Assembly (NCBI RefSeq): GCF_002081715.1
Contig: NZ_MUKP01000015.1
Coordinates: 1 to 64,000, forward strand
Direction: 5' to 3'
Length of the DNA: 64,000 nt
From: Nocardia donostiensis
GTDB taxonomy: Bacteria > Actinomycetota > Actinomycetes > Mycobacteriales > Mycobacteriaceae
The position numbers were made by a program, and so were the translations under genes. Shown piece by piece: positions 47,706 to 56,464 of this stretch; within the stretch, counting starts at the first letter, position 1; each line of letters opens with the position of its first letter. A model generated the notes under the pieces. The model saw only the letters and a program-made list of their open reading frames with translations, was not told where the DNA came from and did no database searches.

Positions 47706-48305
47706 ATGCTCGTATGGATCAACGGCCCTTTCGGCGGCGGGAAAACCCAGACGGCGTTCGAAATCCACCGGCGGCTACCCGGCAGCGTGGTCTGCGATCC
47801 GGAGGAGGTCGGTTACGGCTTGCACCGCACCATGCCCGGTTATCTGCGTGACGACTTCCAGCACCTGCAATCGTGGCGTGCCGGTGTCGTCGAGGTTCTG
47901 GACCTGGTTCTCGCTCGCCACGAGGGCACGGTCATCGCTCCGATGACTGTCGTCGAACCCGGCTATTTCACCGAAACCGTCGGCGAGTTGCGGGAGCGTG
48001 GACACGATGTCCGTCATTTCGCACTGCTCGCCCGGCACGACACCGTGCGACGACGGTTGCGGGAACGCGAGCTGTTCGGGCTGCGGCACGACAGTTTCGC
48101 CGTAGACCGGATCGACCACTGCCTGCACCGATTGCGCGCCCCCGAGTTCGCCGACCACATCTGGACCGACGAGCTGCCCATCCCGGACGTCGCCGACCGG
48201 ATCGCCGCCGCGTGCGAGCTCACCCTGGCGCCGAACACAGCGGGTGCACTGCGCAACCGTTATCGCCGGATCGTCACCGGCCTGCGCCATATCCGGATCG
48301 GGTAG
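47706..48305 (+). CDS. TmrB-like P-loop ATPase
   Basis: 199 residues. Walker A is GPFGGGKTQTA at the very N-terminus, followed by VCDPEEVGYGLHR. The pattern WINGPFGGGKT ... DPE.VG and the helical part (HDTVRRRLRERE) match TmrB-like ATP-binding proteins, named for Bacillus tunicamycin resistance. Whether it confers resistance here is unknown; a small-molecule kinase is also possible. It is 26 bp after the PAP2 gene and convergent with the next operon by 7 bp. Confidence 0.8.
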   Translation: MLVWINGPFGGGKTQTAFEIHRRLPGSVVCDPEEVGYGLHRTMPGYLRDDFQHLQSWRAGVVEVLDLVLARHEGTVIAPMTVVEPGYFTETVGELRERGHDVRHFALLARHDTVRRRLRERELFGLRHDSFAVDRIDHCLHRLRAPEFADHIWTDELPIPDVADRIAAACELTLAPNTAGALRNRYRRIVTGLRHIRIG

Positions 48306-48312
48306 CCGGCCT

Positions 48313-49629
48313 TCACGCGCCCCGCTCCATCGGCAACCCCGCCGCCCGCCATGCCGCGACACCACCGGTGAGGCTGTAGGCGGTGTGCCCGGTATGCCGG
48401 GCGGTGGCGGCGAAACGCTGCGACAGGTCCCCGGTGGGGCAGACGAACACCACCGGATGCGCGCGTGAGAACGGGGTGCCGTGGGCTAGTTGGTCGTCGA
48501 GCACATCGTCGGGGAAGTTGACCGAGCCGGGGATATGCGCGATCCGGTAGGCCATCGCGCCGCGGGTGTCGATGATCACCGGCCTGCCGGTGCGGTCCAG
48601 TTCCGCCAGTTCCTCCGGCGCCAGGGCGGGGACGGCGGCGATATCGCTGTCGGTGGGGGAGTAGCGGCGGCTGCTGCGGCCGAACAGTTCCGGTCTGCGT
48701 TTCTTGATATAGGACAGATACGGTTCGATTCGGTCACAGACGATGAACACCGCGACCAGCGGGGCCGCGCCCGAACGGGGTGCGGCGGCGAGAGTATCGA
48801 GCGCGGCAGCGTAGGCGGCGCCGCTGGTGGGCCCGGCGAGGATGCCGTAACCGGCGGCGAGTTCGAGGGTGGCGTCGACGGCACGGCCCGATTCGATACT
48901 GACGATGCCGTCGTAGAACTCCGGCTGGAACAGTCCCACATCCCACATTTCTCGCTCCGAGCGGATCCCGGGAATGAAATCGCTGCGCTCGGAAACCACA
49001 GCCACCGTGCGCAGCTCGGGATGGTGTTTGCGCAGATATGTGGCGGCTCCGCGGGTGGAGCCGGTGGTGCCGAGCCCGCCGAACAGATAGTCGATGCCGC
49101 TGTCGCCGTCACTGCACAGGTCGTCGTGGATTTCGCGGCCGGTGTCGAAGTGCGCCTGGATGTTCTTGTCGTTGGTGTACTGCGACAGGTGATGAAACGC
49201 GCCCGGCTCGGCAGCCATGGTCGCGTCGATCGCCGAATAGACGTCGTTGGGAGTGGTCGGGTCCGGGCATTCCGACAGGCCGGGTAACTCGACGATATCG
49301 GTACCGAACAACTGCAGCAGGTCCCGCACCTCGCCGACCTTGATCCGGTTGGTCACCGCCCGCAACCCCACCCCGTGTACCGCGCCGAGGATCCGCAGCG
49401 CCTTGGCAGTGTTACCGCTGGACGCCTCGATCAGGGTGCGGTCCTCGGCGATCACGGTGTCCAGATCGTCGCGCAGCATCCCCCACGCTACCCGGTCCTT
49501 CACCGAGCCGAACGGGTTCTGCGATTCGAGTTTGGCGTACAACTCCACCCCGGCGAGCCCGTGCACCGACGGGTCCAGTCGCAGCAGCGGAGTGTTGCCG
49601 ATCAGTTCGGTGACGTGGTTGTAGCGCAT
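48313..49629 (-). CDS. cysteine-synthase-family enzyme fused to rhodanese domain
   Basis: 438 residues from ATG 49629 (TGATG overlap with the decarboxylase gene). Residues 1-310 are a fold-II PLP enzyme: LIGNTPLLRL, the PLP Lys in NPFGSVKDRVA, SSGNTAK and GLGTTGSTRG, closest in pattern to CysK/CysM/SbnA-type enzymes. The last 105 residues form a rhodanese domain with active Cys in VFVCPTGDLS. Such a fusion could make or consume a beta-substituted alanine and pass sulfur as persulfide. It is the last gene of the four-gene operon. Substrates are unknown. Confidence 0.88.
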   Translation of the reverse strand: MRYNHVTELIGNTPLLRLDPSVHGLAGVELYAKLESQNPFGSVKDRVAWGMLRDDLDTVIAEDRTLIEASSGNTAKALRILGAVHGVGLRAVTNRIKVGEVRDLLQLFGTDIVELPGLSECPDPTTPNDVYSAIDATMAAEPGAFHHLSQYTNDKNIQAHFDTGREIHDDLCSDGDSGIDYLFGGLGTTGSTRGAATYLRKHHPELRTVAVVSERSDFIPGIRSEREMWDVGLFQPEFYDGIVSIESGRAVDATLELAAGYGILAGPTSGAAYAAALDTLAAAPRSGAAPLVAVFIVCDRIEPYLSYIKKRRPELFGRSSRRYSPTDSDIAAVPALAPEELAELDRTGRPVIIDTRGAMAYRIAHIPGSVNFPDDVLDDQLAHGTPFSRAHPVVFVCPTGDLSQRFAATARHTGHTAYSLTGGVAAWRAAGLPMERGA

Positions 49630-51056
49630 CAGTTGGCCTCGGGTGAATAGTCGGCATCGGGGCACATCCGGAAGGCGGCGCCGTCTGTACTGACGGCCAC
49701 TTTCTCCGGCAGCGGATGCATAGCGGCGCCGGCGGCGGACAAATCCATGTGATAGCCGGCGGTGTTCGGGAACACCACCAGATCACCGGGTCGCGGCAGC
49801 CACGGCAACCACACCTTGTGGTTGGTGATCAGGTCCCGTTCCAGGCATAGTCGGCCGGCGAAGTACACACCCACTGGGGCGCCTGCGGCAGAGGGCGGCC
49901 GCTCACCCGGCAGTACGAGCGGGTCGACCATCACCTCCTGATCGGCCGGGGTCACCGAATCACGACTGAGGTCCACCGCGACCAGCACGCTGCCGTCGGC
50001 GGCTTCCTTGACGAACTCCACCCGGGCCACGGTCGCGCCGGCGTGATCGACCAGCGCCTTACCCGGCTCCACCCAGATATCGAGCAGGTTGTCGGCCGCG
50101 ACCTGGGCGACGCTGCGCCCGCCGTGGCCCTCCAGCGGCGCCGCTAGCAGATCCGCCAGCATCCGCTGGGCCGCAACGGTATTGGCGTACTTGTGGAACA
50201 CCGGCGTCCCGCGCACCTTTGCGCCGTCGATCTGGTAGCCGAAGGTGTTGTTGCCCCAGCTCATCGGCTCGCCGCGCCCGGTCAGCGCCGCCCGCAACGC
50301 CAGTACGTACCGGTCGAACTCGTCGGCGTCGGCGGTGAACACCTGCCGCAACCCGCCACCGATATCGAGTACCGACGGCGACAAACCGTGCTCGTATGCC
50401 TGCTCGACCAGCGTCAGGCAGGCGCCGACCGCGCGTAGCCGATCCGAGGTCTCCCCGGAATCCAGATGGAAGGCAGGCCCCAGAAAAGTAAGCCGGTCGC
50501 GGTAACGGGACAGTATCTTCAGCGCCGCACCGACCTGCCGCAACGGCACCCCGAACCGGCTCACCTGGGTGCCTGTGAACCCGGAGACGCGCAACAACAC
50601 CGGCACAGGAGCCACGTCACCGACGAGCTCGGCCAGGGTCTGCAGCTCCCACAGGTTGTCGATATTGACGGTGACACCGGAGCCCGTCAGCTGCCGCAGG
50701 AACGCCTCGCCTTTGGGGCCGGTCACCTCGATCCGGTCCGGCGGGAACCCGGCGCGCCCCGCCGACGCCAGTTCCTGCGGTGACGCCACATCCACCGCGA
50801 TCCCCGCGGCCGCGGCAGTGCGGACGAACGCCTGCGACTTGTTCACCTTGTGCGCATAACAGATCCGGTACCCGACCGGATGGTCGTCGAACACCGCGCG
50901 CAACGCGTCCAGGTTGTCGGCGAACACCTGCGGGAACACCAGGTGCACCGGCGAGCCGTAGCGGGCGAGGACCGCGGCGAGCGCTATTGGGTCGTCGAGG
51001 TAGGCGCGCACCAGCGGATGCCAGCGTGCGGGCAACGCGGGCGGGGAATCGGTCAT
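49629..51056 (-). CDS. fold-III PLP-dependent decarboxylase (DAP/ornithine decarboxylase-like)
   Basis: 475 residues from ATG 51056 (ATGA overlap with the preceding gene). PLP Lys is in YAHKVNKSQAF; other marks are DVASPQELASA, the glycine loop LDIGGGLRQ and the C-terminal PNTAGYHMDL. It belongs to the alanine-racemase-fold decarboxylases that include LysA, carboxynorspermidine decarboxylase and SbnH of siderophore pathways. Diaminopimelate decarboxylase for lysine is normally near argS/thrA, not here, so this is a specialised enzyme of the operon. Its substrate may come from the neighbouring cysteine-synthase-like enzyme. Confidence 0.88.
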   Translation of the reverse strand: MTDSPPALPARWHPLVRAYLDDPIALAAVLARYGSPVHLVFPQVFADNLDALRAVFDDHPVGYRICYAHKVNKSQAFVRTAAAAGIAVDVASPQELASAGRAGFPPDRIEVTGPKGEAFLRQLTGSGVTVNIDNLWELQTLAELVGDVAPVPVLLRVSGFTGTQVSRFGVPLRQVGAALKILSRYRDRLTFLGPAFHLDSGETSDRLRAVGACLTLVEQAYEHGLSPSVLDIGGGLRQVFTADADEFDRYVLALRAALTGRGEPMSWGNNTFGYQIDGAKVRGTPVFHKYANTVAAQRMLADLLAAPLEGHGGRSVAQVAADNLLDIWVEPGKALVDHAGATVARVEFVKEAADGSVLVAVDLSRDSVTPADQEVMVDPLVLPGERPPSAAGAPVGVYFAGRLCLERDLITNHKVWLPWLPRPGDLVVFPNTAGYHMDLSAAGAAMHPLPEKVAVSTDGAAFRMCPDADYSPEAN

Positions 51057-52342
51057 CCGGCGGTACCCGTGACGGTGGTACCGCGGGCGGCGGGCTGCGG
51101 TTGTTCGGCGACCGGGTTGTAGCCGCCGTCGCGGATGATCTCGAAGGCGCGCGCCCGGTTGCGGGGGCTGCGGAACTCCGCGATCACCCGTTTGCTGTCC
51201 AGGTCGATATCGACCACCTGGATGCCCATGGATTCGAGTACCCCGCCGATGGTGCGCACACAGTGCTTGCACGTCATATCGGGCACGTAGAACACCCGGT
51301 CCTCGGCCGAAGCCGGGCCGTCGTCGAGTGCATCGGGATCAGCGAAGACTTCCACCAGTTCGTATCGCGGCACGAGTGCGGCGAACGTGTCGACCAACCG
51401 CTGCGCCACCACCGGCAGCACGCTGACATGCTCGCCGCCGATCCGATGCGGCATCGCCGCCAGACAGGTGGGCCGCACGCCCGGCGGCAGCAGCGCGTAT
51501 TGGCGGGAGATCAGGTCCAGATCGTCGTGGTATTTCGCGATCGCGTCCGCCGTGCTCAACCCCTCCTCGGTGGTGGCGCGGCGCATCACTTCGTGTGCGT
51601 CGGCGATGGTGGCGTCTTTCATCGCGCGTAGCGTGGCCACCGTTTCCGGCGTGTACCGCACGGTGCCGTCGGGTTCGGCGCGCAGCGTCACCGGGATCAT
51701 TCCGCGCCGGTAGGTGGAGGCTTGCAGCTCCCAGAACCAGCGGGTTGCCACCGCGGCGAAGATACCGGAATCGTGCAGCGCCCAGGCGAATTCGGTCGCG
51801 TCCTGGCATTGTACCTGCCGGGCCAGCAGGGCATGCTGGGCCAGTGCGCGCCCGGCCGACTCCACCCCGACCCGGAAAATATCGATCGGATCGTGGTCGG
51901 TGGTGGTCCCGGCGAGGACGGCGTGCTCGCCGGGACCCAGATCACGGATCCGTTCGGACAGCTCTTCGTTCGCGGCGAGCGCATGCCATAGCGCCAGCAC
52001 CGCCTCCCGGGTCACGATAGGCACCAGCGGGCCGAGCCCGTCCACGCGGTAGTGCCCGGTGTTGGGCACGCCGTCGCTGTCGGTCCAGGTGACGCGGTGG
52101 GTGGCGCTGGTGACCTGGTCCGCCCGGCACGGACGCAGGAAACGCTCCAGGTACAGGCGCTGGGAGAACGTCAGATGACTATCCGCTTCCGGAGTCAACG
52201 GGGCAGCGGTGAACTCGATCCGGTGTGGCATCACCGCATCGGGCGCTGCGAAGGTATCGGCGAACAGCCCGGGCTCGGCGAGTTCGGCCAGGACCCGGGA
52301 CGCGGCGCGCCGGTCGTAGCGCGCGTCGTTGTCGGTGTTCAC
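51053..52342 (-). CDS. unknown protein with C-terminal HMA metal-binding domain
   Basis: 429 residues from GTG 52342 (GTGA overlap). Residues 1-340 match no family I know: mixed alpha/beta and helical, with YRVDGLGPLVPIVTREAVLALWHAL and a helical ATRWFWELQASTYRRGMIPV part. Residues 348-412 are a heavy-metal-associated domain with Cys358/Cys361 in MTCKHC followed by VVDIDLDSKRVIAEF, as in CopZ-type chaperones. Placed between two PLP enzymes, it may be a metal-dependent enzyme or a carrier that senses or delivers metal. No membrane segments. Confidence 0.75.
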   Translation of the reverse strand: MNTDNDARYDRRAASRVLAELAEPGLFADTFAAPDAVMPHRIEFTAAPLTPEADSHLTFSQRLYLERFLRPCRADQVTSATHRVTWTDSDGVPNTGHYRVDGLGPLVPIVTREAVLALWHALAANEELSERIRDLGPGEHAVLAGTTTDHDPIDIFRVGVESAGRALAQHALLARQVQCQDATEFAWALHDSGIFAAVATRWFWELQASTYRRGMIPVTLRAEPDGTVRYTPETVATLRAMKDATIADAHEVMRRATTEEGLSTADAIAKYHDDLDLISRQYALLPPGVRPTCLAAMPHRIGGEHVSVLPVVAQRLVDTFAALVPRYELVEVFADPDALDDGPASAEDRVFYVPDMTCKHCVRTIGGVLESMGIQVVDIDLDSKRVIAEFRSPRNRARAFEIIRDGGYNPVAEQPQPAARGTTVTGTAG

Positions 52343-53622
52343 AGGAGCTCCTCGGCGATGGTGCGAACGCAGTCGATGAAGCGGCCGATTTCGGCGGCGG
52401 TGTTGTAGATCTGGGTGCTGACGCGCACCGATTCCGGGTCCGGGTCGCTGCGGTTCGGTACGCAGTGCGCGCCGGCGCGCACCAGGAACCCGTACTCGCC
52501 GAGCACGAATCCGAGGTCTGCTGCGCTCATGCCGTCGAGAGTGAAGGAGACGATGCCGTAGCCGGTCGCACACGGCGCGTAGGCGGGCCCGGGCAGGAAG
52601 TCGAGTCCCGGAACGCCGCGCAGACCGTCGATCAGGCGCAATGTCAGCGCACGGTTGTGCGCGGTGATCGTCGCCATGCCCAGCGACTCCAGCACCTCCA
52701 GTGCCGCGCCGAGCGCGAGGATGCCCGGAATATTCGGCGTGCCGCCCTCGAGCGCCTCCGGCATGCCGAGGGGCTCGAGGCCGGTGCCGGTGACACGCAC
52801 CCCGGAATTGCCGCCGGGCAGGAAGGGGAGCAGCTGCTGATGCACCCGGCGGCGGCAGTACAGTATTCCGGTTCCCGGCGCCCCGAACATCTTGTGCCCG
52901 GCGAACACCGCGAAATCGGCGCGTAACTCGGTCACGTCCACCGGCAGATGTCCGCCGCTCTGGCTGCAGTCGAAACACAGCAGGATCTCGGGATCGAGTT
53001 CGTCGCGCAGTTCCTCGACAGTGCTGACCCCGCCGAAGACGTGATGCAGATGGCTGACGGCGATCAACCGGGTGCGTGGGCCGAGTTTTGTGGCGATATC
53101 GGCGGTATCGGCCTCCCCGAGCTCGGTGACCCGGTACGGGACGAGCTCGATATGCCTGCCGAACCGGGCCAGCATCCCGCGCAGCTGATGCCACGGATAC
53201 ACCGCCGAGGCGTGATCGGTTGTGCTGTACAGGATCTGATCACCATCGTTGAGCGCTGCCAGCCCCCACGACAGTGTCACCGCGTTGAGCGCGGCGGTGG
53301 CACCGCTGGTGAACACCACCTCGTCGGTGTGCTGTGCGCCGATGAATGCGGCTGCTCTGGCGCGGATCCTGGTGATCTCCCTGGTGAGTTCCGCCGCCCA
53401 CGGATAGGCACCGCGTGCGATATTGGCGGTGCGGGAACTGTGGTAGCGCTGCACAACGTCGATGACCGGGCGCGGTTTCTGGGTGGTGGAGGCGCTGTCG
53501 AGGTACACCTCGTGTGTCGCGGTCAATGCCGGGAACAGTGCCCGCACATCCTGGTGCGGGTTGGGTGCGGTTTCCGGCTCGGCCGGTTCCGGCGGATGCG
53601 GTATTGGCGCAGCTGATCGCAA
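52339..53622 (-). CDS. class V aminotransferase, SufS/CsdA cysteine-desulfurase-like
   Basis: 427 residues from TTG 53622, chosen because GGAGGGAG lies about ten bases upstream. It shows YLDSASTTQKP, FTSGATAALN, TTDHASAVYPW, the PLP Lys in AGHKMFGAPGTG and RAGAHCVPN, where the Cys equals the sulfur-acceptor Cys of SufS. So it may release sulfur from cysteine, or act as a related lyase. No other SUF genes are present. It is the first gene of the operon, with a metal-regulator-like dyad 39 bp upstream. Confidence 0.88.
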   Translation of the reverse strand: MRSAAPIPHPPEPAEPETAPNPHQDVRALFPALTATHEVYLDSASTTQKPRPVIDVVQRYHSSRTANIARGAYPWAAELTREITRIRARAAAFIGAQHTDEVVFTSGATAALNAVTLSWGLAALNDGDQILYSTTDHASAVYPWHQLRGMLARFGRHIELVPYRVTELGEADTADIATKLGPRTRLIAVSHLHHVFGGVSTVEELRDELDPEILLCFDCSQSGGHLPVDVTELRADFAVFAGHKMFGAPGTGILYCRRRVHQQLLPFLPGGNSGVRVTGTGLEPLGMPEALEGGTPNIPGILALGAALEVLESLGMATITAHNRALTLRLIDGLRGVPGLDFLPGPAYAPCATGYGIVSFTLDGMSAADLGFVLGEYGFLVRAGAHCVPNRSDPDPESVRVSTQIYNTAAEIGRFIDCVRTIAEELL

Positions 53623-53660
53623 CGTGATGCTCCCTCCGCAGAGCCCGCCGAACAACAGTC

Positions 53661-53679
53661 AACGATACTCATTATCGTT
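53661..53679. promoter_or_regulatory. Fur/Zur-like dyad upstream of the four-gene operon
   Basis: A perfect 7-bp dyad AACGATA-CTCAT-TATCGTT. Its core GATACTCATTATC differs by one base from the Fur-family 7-1-7 core GATAATCATTATC. On the operon strand it contains GATAAT, a plausible -10. The position, 39-57 bp before the TTG start, suits repression. Zinc (Zur) or iron (Fur) control is inferred from the motif only. Confidence 0.6.
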
Positions 53680-53815
53680 ACCGCCTTCGATTCCGCTAGT
53701 GCACAAGGGTTTTCGTCGTAACCGGAGCTCTCGCCCGTCGAAGTGAGTCCATGACGGGAGAAACGGTGGCTCATGGTTACCCCTAGTTGTCGGTGGTGGC
53801 CGCTAGCCTGCCGTT

Positions 53816-54247
53816 ATGCCATTGAATCCAGAAGAACGTCAGCAGTTCCTGGCGCAGCCGCATATCGCGGCGTTGGCCGTGTCCGCCGGAGCCGACCGCG
53901 GCCCGCTGAATGTGCCGATCTGGTATCAGTACGTTCCGGGCGGGGAGGTGTGGGTGCTCACCGGAGCGCAGTCGCAGAAGATGCGGCGGATCACCGAAGC
54001 GGGCCGGTTCAGCCTGATGGTGGAGGAGGTGGAGCCGAGGGTCCGCTATGTGAGTGTGGAGGGGCCGGTCACCCGGGTGGAACCGACGACGGACGCGCAG
54101 CACCGGGAAATGGTGGCCCGTTACCTGCCCGCCGACAAGGTGGAGGCGTATCTCGCCTATGCCGAAAGCCTCGGTGATCAGGTCACGGTGAGTATGCGGC
54201 CCGAGCACTGGCTGTCGGCGGATATGGGTGATATACGCGAAATCTGA
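53816..54247 (+). CDS. PPOX-type (pyridoxamine 5'-phosphate oxidase fold) flavin/F420-binding protein
   Basis: 143 residues. Split beta-barrel pattern: QFLAQPHIAALAVSAGADRGPLNVPIWYQYVPGGEVWVLTG and YVSVEGPVTRVEP. Members bind FMN, F420 or heme. The ATG lies six bases after TAGCCT (53804-53809), a -10-like hexamer, so a leaderless mRNA is likely. It is divergent from the PLP operon across 193 bp that include the dyad. Confidence 0.85.
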   Translation: MPLNPEERQQFLAQPHIAALAVSAGADRGPLNVPIWYQYVPGGEVWVLTGAQSQKMRRITEAGRFSLMVEEVEPRVRYVSVEGPVTRVEPTTDAQHREMVARYLPADKVEAYLAYAESLGDQVTVSMRPEHWLSADMGDIREI

Positions 54248-54305
54248 GCCGAAGACCAGGCAGCGTCACCGCGCCGCCGGAACCGGCGTGGTGACGAACC
54301 CGAGG

Positions 54306-54740
54306 TCAGTAGCTGCCCTGCAGATATTCGACGAGGTGCTCGCGTTCGGTGGCCAGTTCGGCGATGGCGCTCTTGACGACGTCGCCGATACTGACGATGC
54401 CGACCAGGCGTCCGCCGTCGACGACGGGCAGGTGCCGGATGCGGTGGTCGGTCATGACGCGGCGCAGGCCGTCGACCCTGTCCTCGGGAGCGCAGGTGCG
54501 CACGGGGGAGGTCATGATCCGGCAGATCGGCGTCTCGAACAGAGCGGCGCCGTGCCGGTGCAGGCTGCGCACCACATCGCGTTCGGAGACGATGCCCTCG
54601 ATGCCGATACCGTCTCCGGAGACCACCACAGCGCCGATATTGTGTGCCGCCAAGGTAGCGAGCAGGGTACGCACCGTCGCGTCGGGCGGCAGTGTCGCTA
54701 CTGCGCTGCCCTTGCGACGGAGGATTTCCGCGATTCGCAT
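54306..54740 (-). CDS. tandem CBS-domain protein
   Basis: 144 residues made of two CBS domains: VRTLLATLAAHNIGAVVVSG ... GIVSERDVVRSL and CAPEDRVDGLRRVMTDHRIRHLPVVD ... GIVSIGDVVK. Stand-alone CBS pairs bind adenosyl nucleotides (AMP, ATP, SAM) and regulate partner proteins. No partner is evident nearby. Confidence 0.92.
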   Translation of the reverse strand: MRIAEILRRKGSAVATLPPDATVRTLLATLAAHNIGAVVVSGDGIGIEGIVSERDVVRSLHRHGAALFETPICRIMTSPVRTCAPEDRVDGLRRVMTDHRIRHLPVVDGGRLVGIVSIGDVVKSAIAELATEREHLVEYLQGSY

Positions 54741-54836
54741 CGTTCACCGTCCAGAAGGATCGACACCGATTACAGGATCCCTCGTTCCCGAGTAGTTGAC
54801 CAGCACGAATCGGTATCGGGCGCTACCGGGAGACGG

Positions 54837-55091
54837 TCATTCGTCGTCGAGACCGGCGGACAGGTAGGCGGCGGCGGCCAGCCACTGTCTGCACTGGGGG
54901 CCGTGGACATCATGGACGTAGAGGATTTCGCGTGCCTGCCGATAGGTGAGCACCGGAGGTTCGGAACTGCAGTCGGTGGCCGTGAATTCCGATGGCGGAC
55001 AGTGATGCAACGGTTCCCGATGGTCAAGGATCTCGACACCGGTTGCGCCGCCGACGGCAGTCCGGTGGGGAGTTCGGAATGGCTGGATCAT
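54837..55091 (-). CDS. small actinobacterial hypothetical protein
   Basis: 84 residues from ATG 55091, preceded by GAGGGG. No named family. It has a His/Cys pattern (LHHCPPSEFT, DVHGPQCRQWLAAAAYL) that could bind metal. It lies between the CBS gene and a large palindrome at 55193-55226, so it may be under the same control as the methyltransferase/DUF397/XRE group. Confidence 0.55.
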   Translation of the reverse strand: MIQPFRTPHRTAVGGATGVEILDHREPLHHCPPSEFTATDCSSEPPVLTYRQAREILYVHDVHGPQCRQWLAAAAYLSAGLDDE

Positions 55092-55192
55092 TCGACTGCC
55101 CCTCGCGTGTGACGTGGGGGGAGGTTTTGTGGCGACGCCGGCACGAACTCCCTGCGTACCTCCCCGGCTCTCCCGCCTGAGTTTATCCGTAC

Positions 55193-55226
55193 GTAGCTTG
55201 CAGATGCAAGTACATCTGCAAGCTAC
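55193..55226. promoter_or_regulatory. palindrome 1 of the TGCAGATG family
   Basis: GTAGCTTGCAGATG, centre CAAGTA, then the exact complement: a perfect 14-bp inverted repeat. Inside it CTTGCA-GA-TGCAAG is a smaller dyad. It lies about 100 bp upstream of the 84-aa gene and 95 bp past the methyltransferase stop. Its 24-bp core recurs exactly at 58108-58131. Confidence 0.7.
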
Positions 55227-55320
55227 ATTCGAGTGAAAATCGGCGGGGGACCCGAGGCGGCGCTCCGACCGTCGCTGTGTCGCTTGGGGTTTGCGCCGCC
55301 CTCGAACCTGGGTGCTGAGG

Positions 55321-56118
55321 CTATGGCTTCCGAGCGACGGCACCGTAGGCGGAGATGGGCCGTGTCTTCCCGACCTCGGTCGCCTCGGCCCGCCATTCGG
55401 TGATCGGCACGAAACCGGGTTCCACCAGCTCCAGGTCGTCGAACACCGCGCGGATCTCGGCCTGCGGGCGCGGGGTGTAGGGGACGCCGCCGGTGTCGGT
55501 GTAGTTCTTGCAGAGCGTCACATATGCTTCACTGTCGTCGGTGCCGTCCCACAGCACCAGATAACTTCCCGAGGGCACCGCGTCCAGCACCGTCCCGACG
55601 ATCCGGCGCATGTCCTGGTAGGAGTGGGCGTGCCCGAGTACCCCCATGAACATCACCGCGACGGGTTCGGTGAAGTCGAGGACAGTGCGCGCCTCGGCGA
55701 CGATCAGCTCCGGCCGGTGGTAGTCGGAATCGATATAGGTGGTGGCGCCCTTGTCGCTGGTGCTGGTCAGCAGTGCCCTGGCGTGGGTGAGAACCAGCGG
55801 ATCGTTGTCGACGTAGACGATCGTGGATTCCGGCGCCACGCTCTGGGCGACCTCGTGGGTGTTCTGCATCGTCGGCAGGCCGGTGCCGATATCGAGGAAC
55901 TGCCGGATCCCCTTCTCTGCGGCCAGGAATCGCACCGCGCGGATCAGGAACTGGCGGGACTGCACTGCCATCCGGGTGATGTCGGGGTCGACCGAGATTC
56001 CCGCATCGCCCGCAGCGCGATCTGCCTCGTAGTAGTCCTTGCCGCCCATCCAGTAGTTCCAGATCCGGGCGGAGTGCGGGATATCGGTGCGGATCAGTGG
56101 ACGCTGCTCTTCGGGCAT
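55321..56118 (-). CDS. SAM-dependent methyltransferase (DUF574 type)
   Basis: 265 residues from ATG 56118 with GAGGAG upstream. The N-terminus (IRTDIPHSARIWNYWMGGKDYYEADR) and SAM-binding motif FLDIGTGLPT, plus VYVDNDPLVLTHARALL, are those of the large actinobacterial DUF574 family. Its members are numerous in Streptomyces and Nocardia, often next to XRE/DUF397 genes; substrates are mostly unknown. It is divergent from the DUF397/XRE pair. Confidence 0.9.
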   Translation of the reverse strand: MPEEQRPLIRTDIPHSARIWNYWMGGKDYYEADRAAGDAGISVDPDITRMAVQSRQFLIRAVRFLAAEKGIRQFLDIGTGLPTMQNTHEVAQSVAPESTIVYVDNDPLVLTHARALLTSTSDKGATTYIDSDYHRPELIVAEARTVLDFTEPVAVMFMGVLGHAHSYQDMRRIVGTVLDAVPSGSYLVLWDGTDDSEAYVTLCKNYTDTGGVPYTPRPQAEIRAVFDDLELVEPGFVPITEWRAEATEVGKTRPISAYGAVARKP

Positions 56119-56367
56119 GGGTTGACTCCTCGGCAAAGCATAGGCGGCACTTGCCGTCACTCGGTGGCGGCGAGTGCCGTGAAAGGGGGCTGGATAGGTC
56201 CTTCTTGCCTGGCGACAGTACAAGATCTCAGCCCTTTAATGGGGGCGTATATACACGTGTGACAAGGCTTTTCGTCGTGACGACCAGCGGTGCCCGACGC
56301 GGGAAAACCGCCCGGTACGAATCGGCTGCACATCGTGGCGAACTTCGTGCTATCGTCCAGATGCCGG

Positions 56368-56401
56368 TGCAGATGCAAGAACGTTTGAGCGTGCATCTGC
56401 A
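56368..56401. promoter_or_regulatory. palindrome 2 of the TGCAGATG family
   Basis: TGCAGATGCA and its complement TGCATCTGCA, separated by 14 nt, 63 bp before the DUF397 start and in the divergent region with the methyltransferase gene. It shares the half-site of palindromes 1 and 3 with different spacing. Confidence 0.6.
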
Positions 56402-56464
56402 AGAACTGGCTGTTGCCGGAAAGTGGCGTAGAGCCGTGTCAGCTGTTAACGAGGAGTTGGTCCA

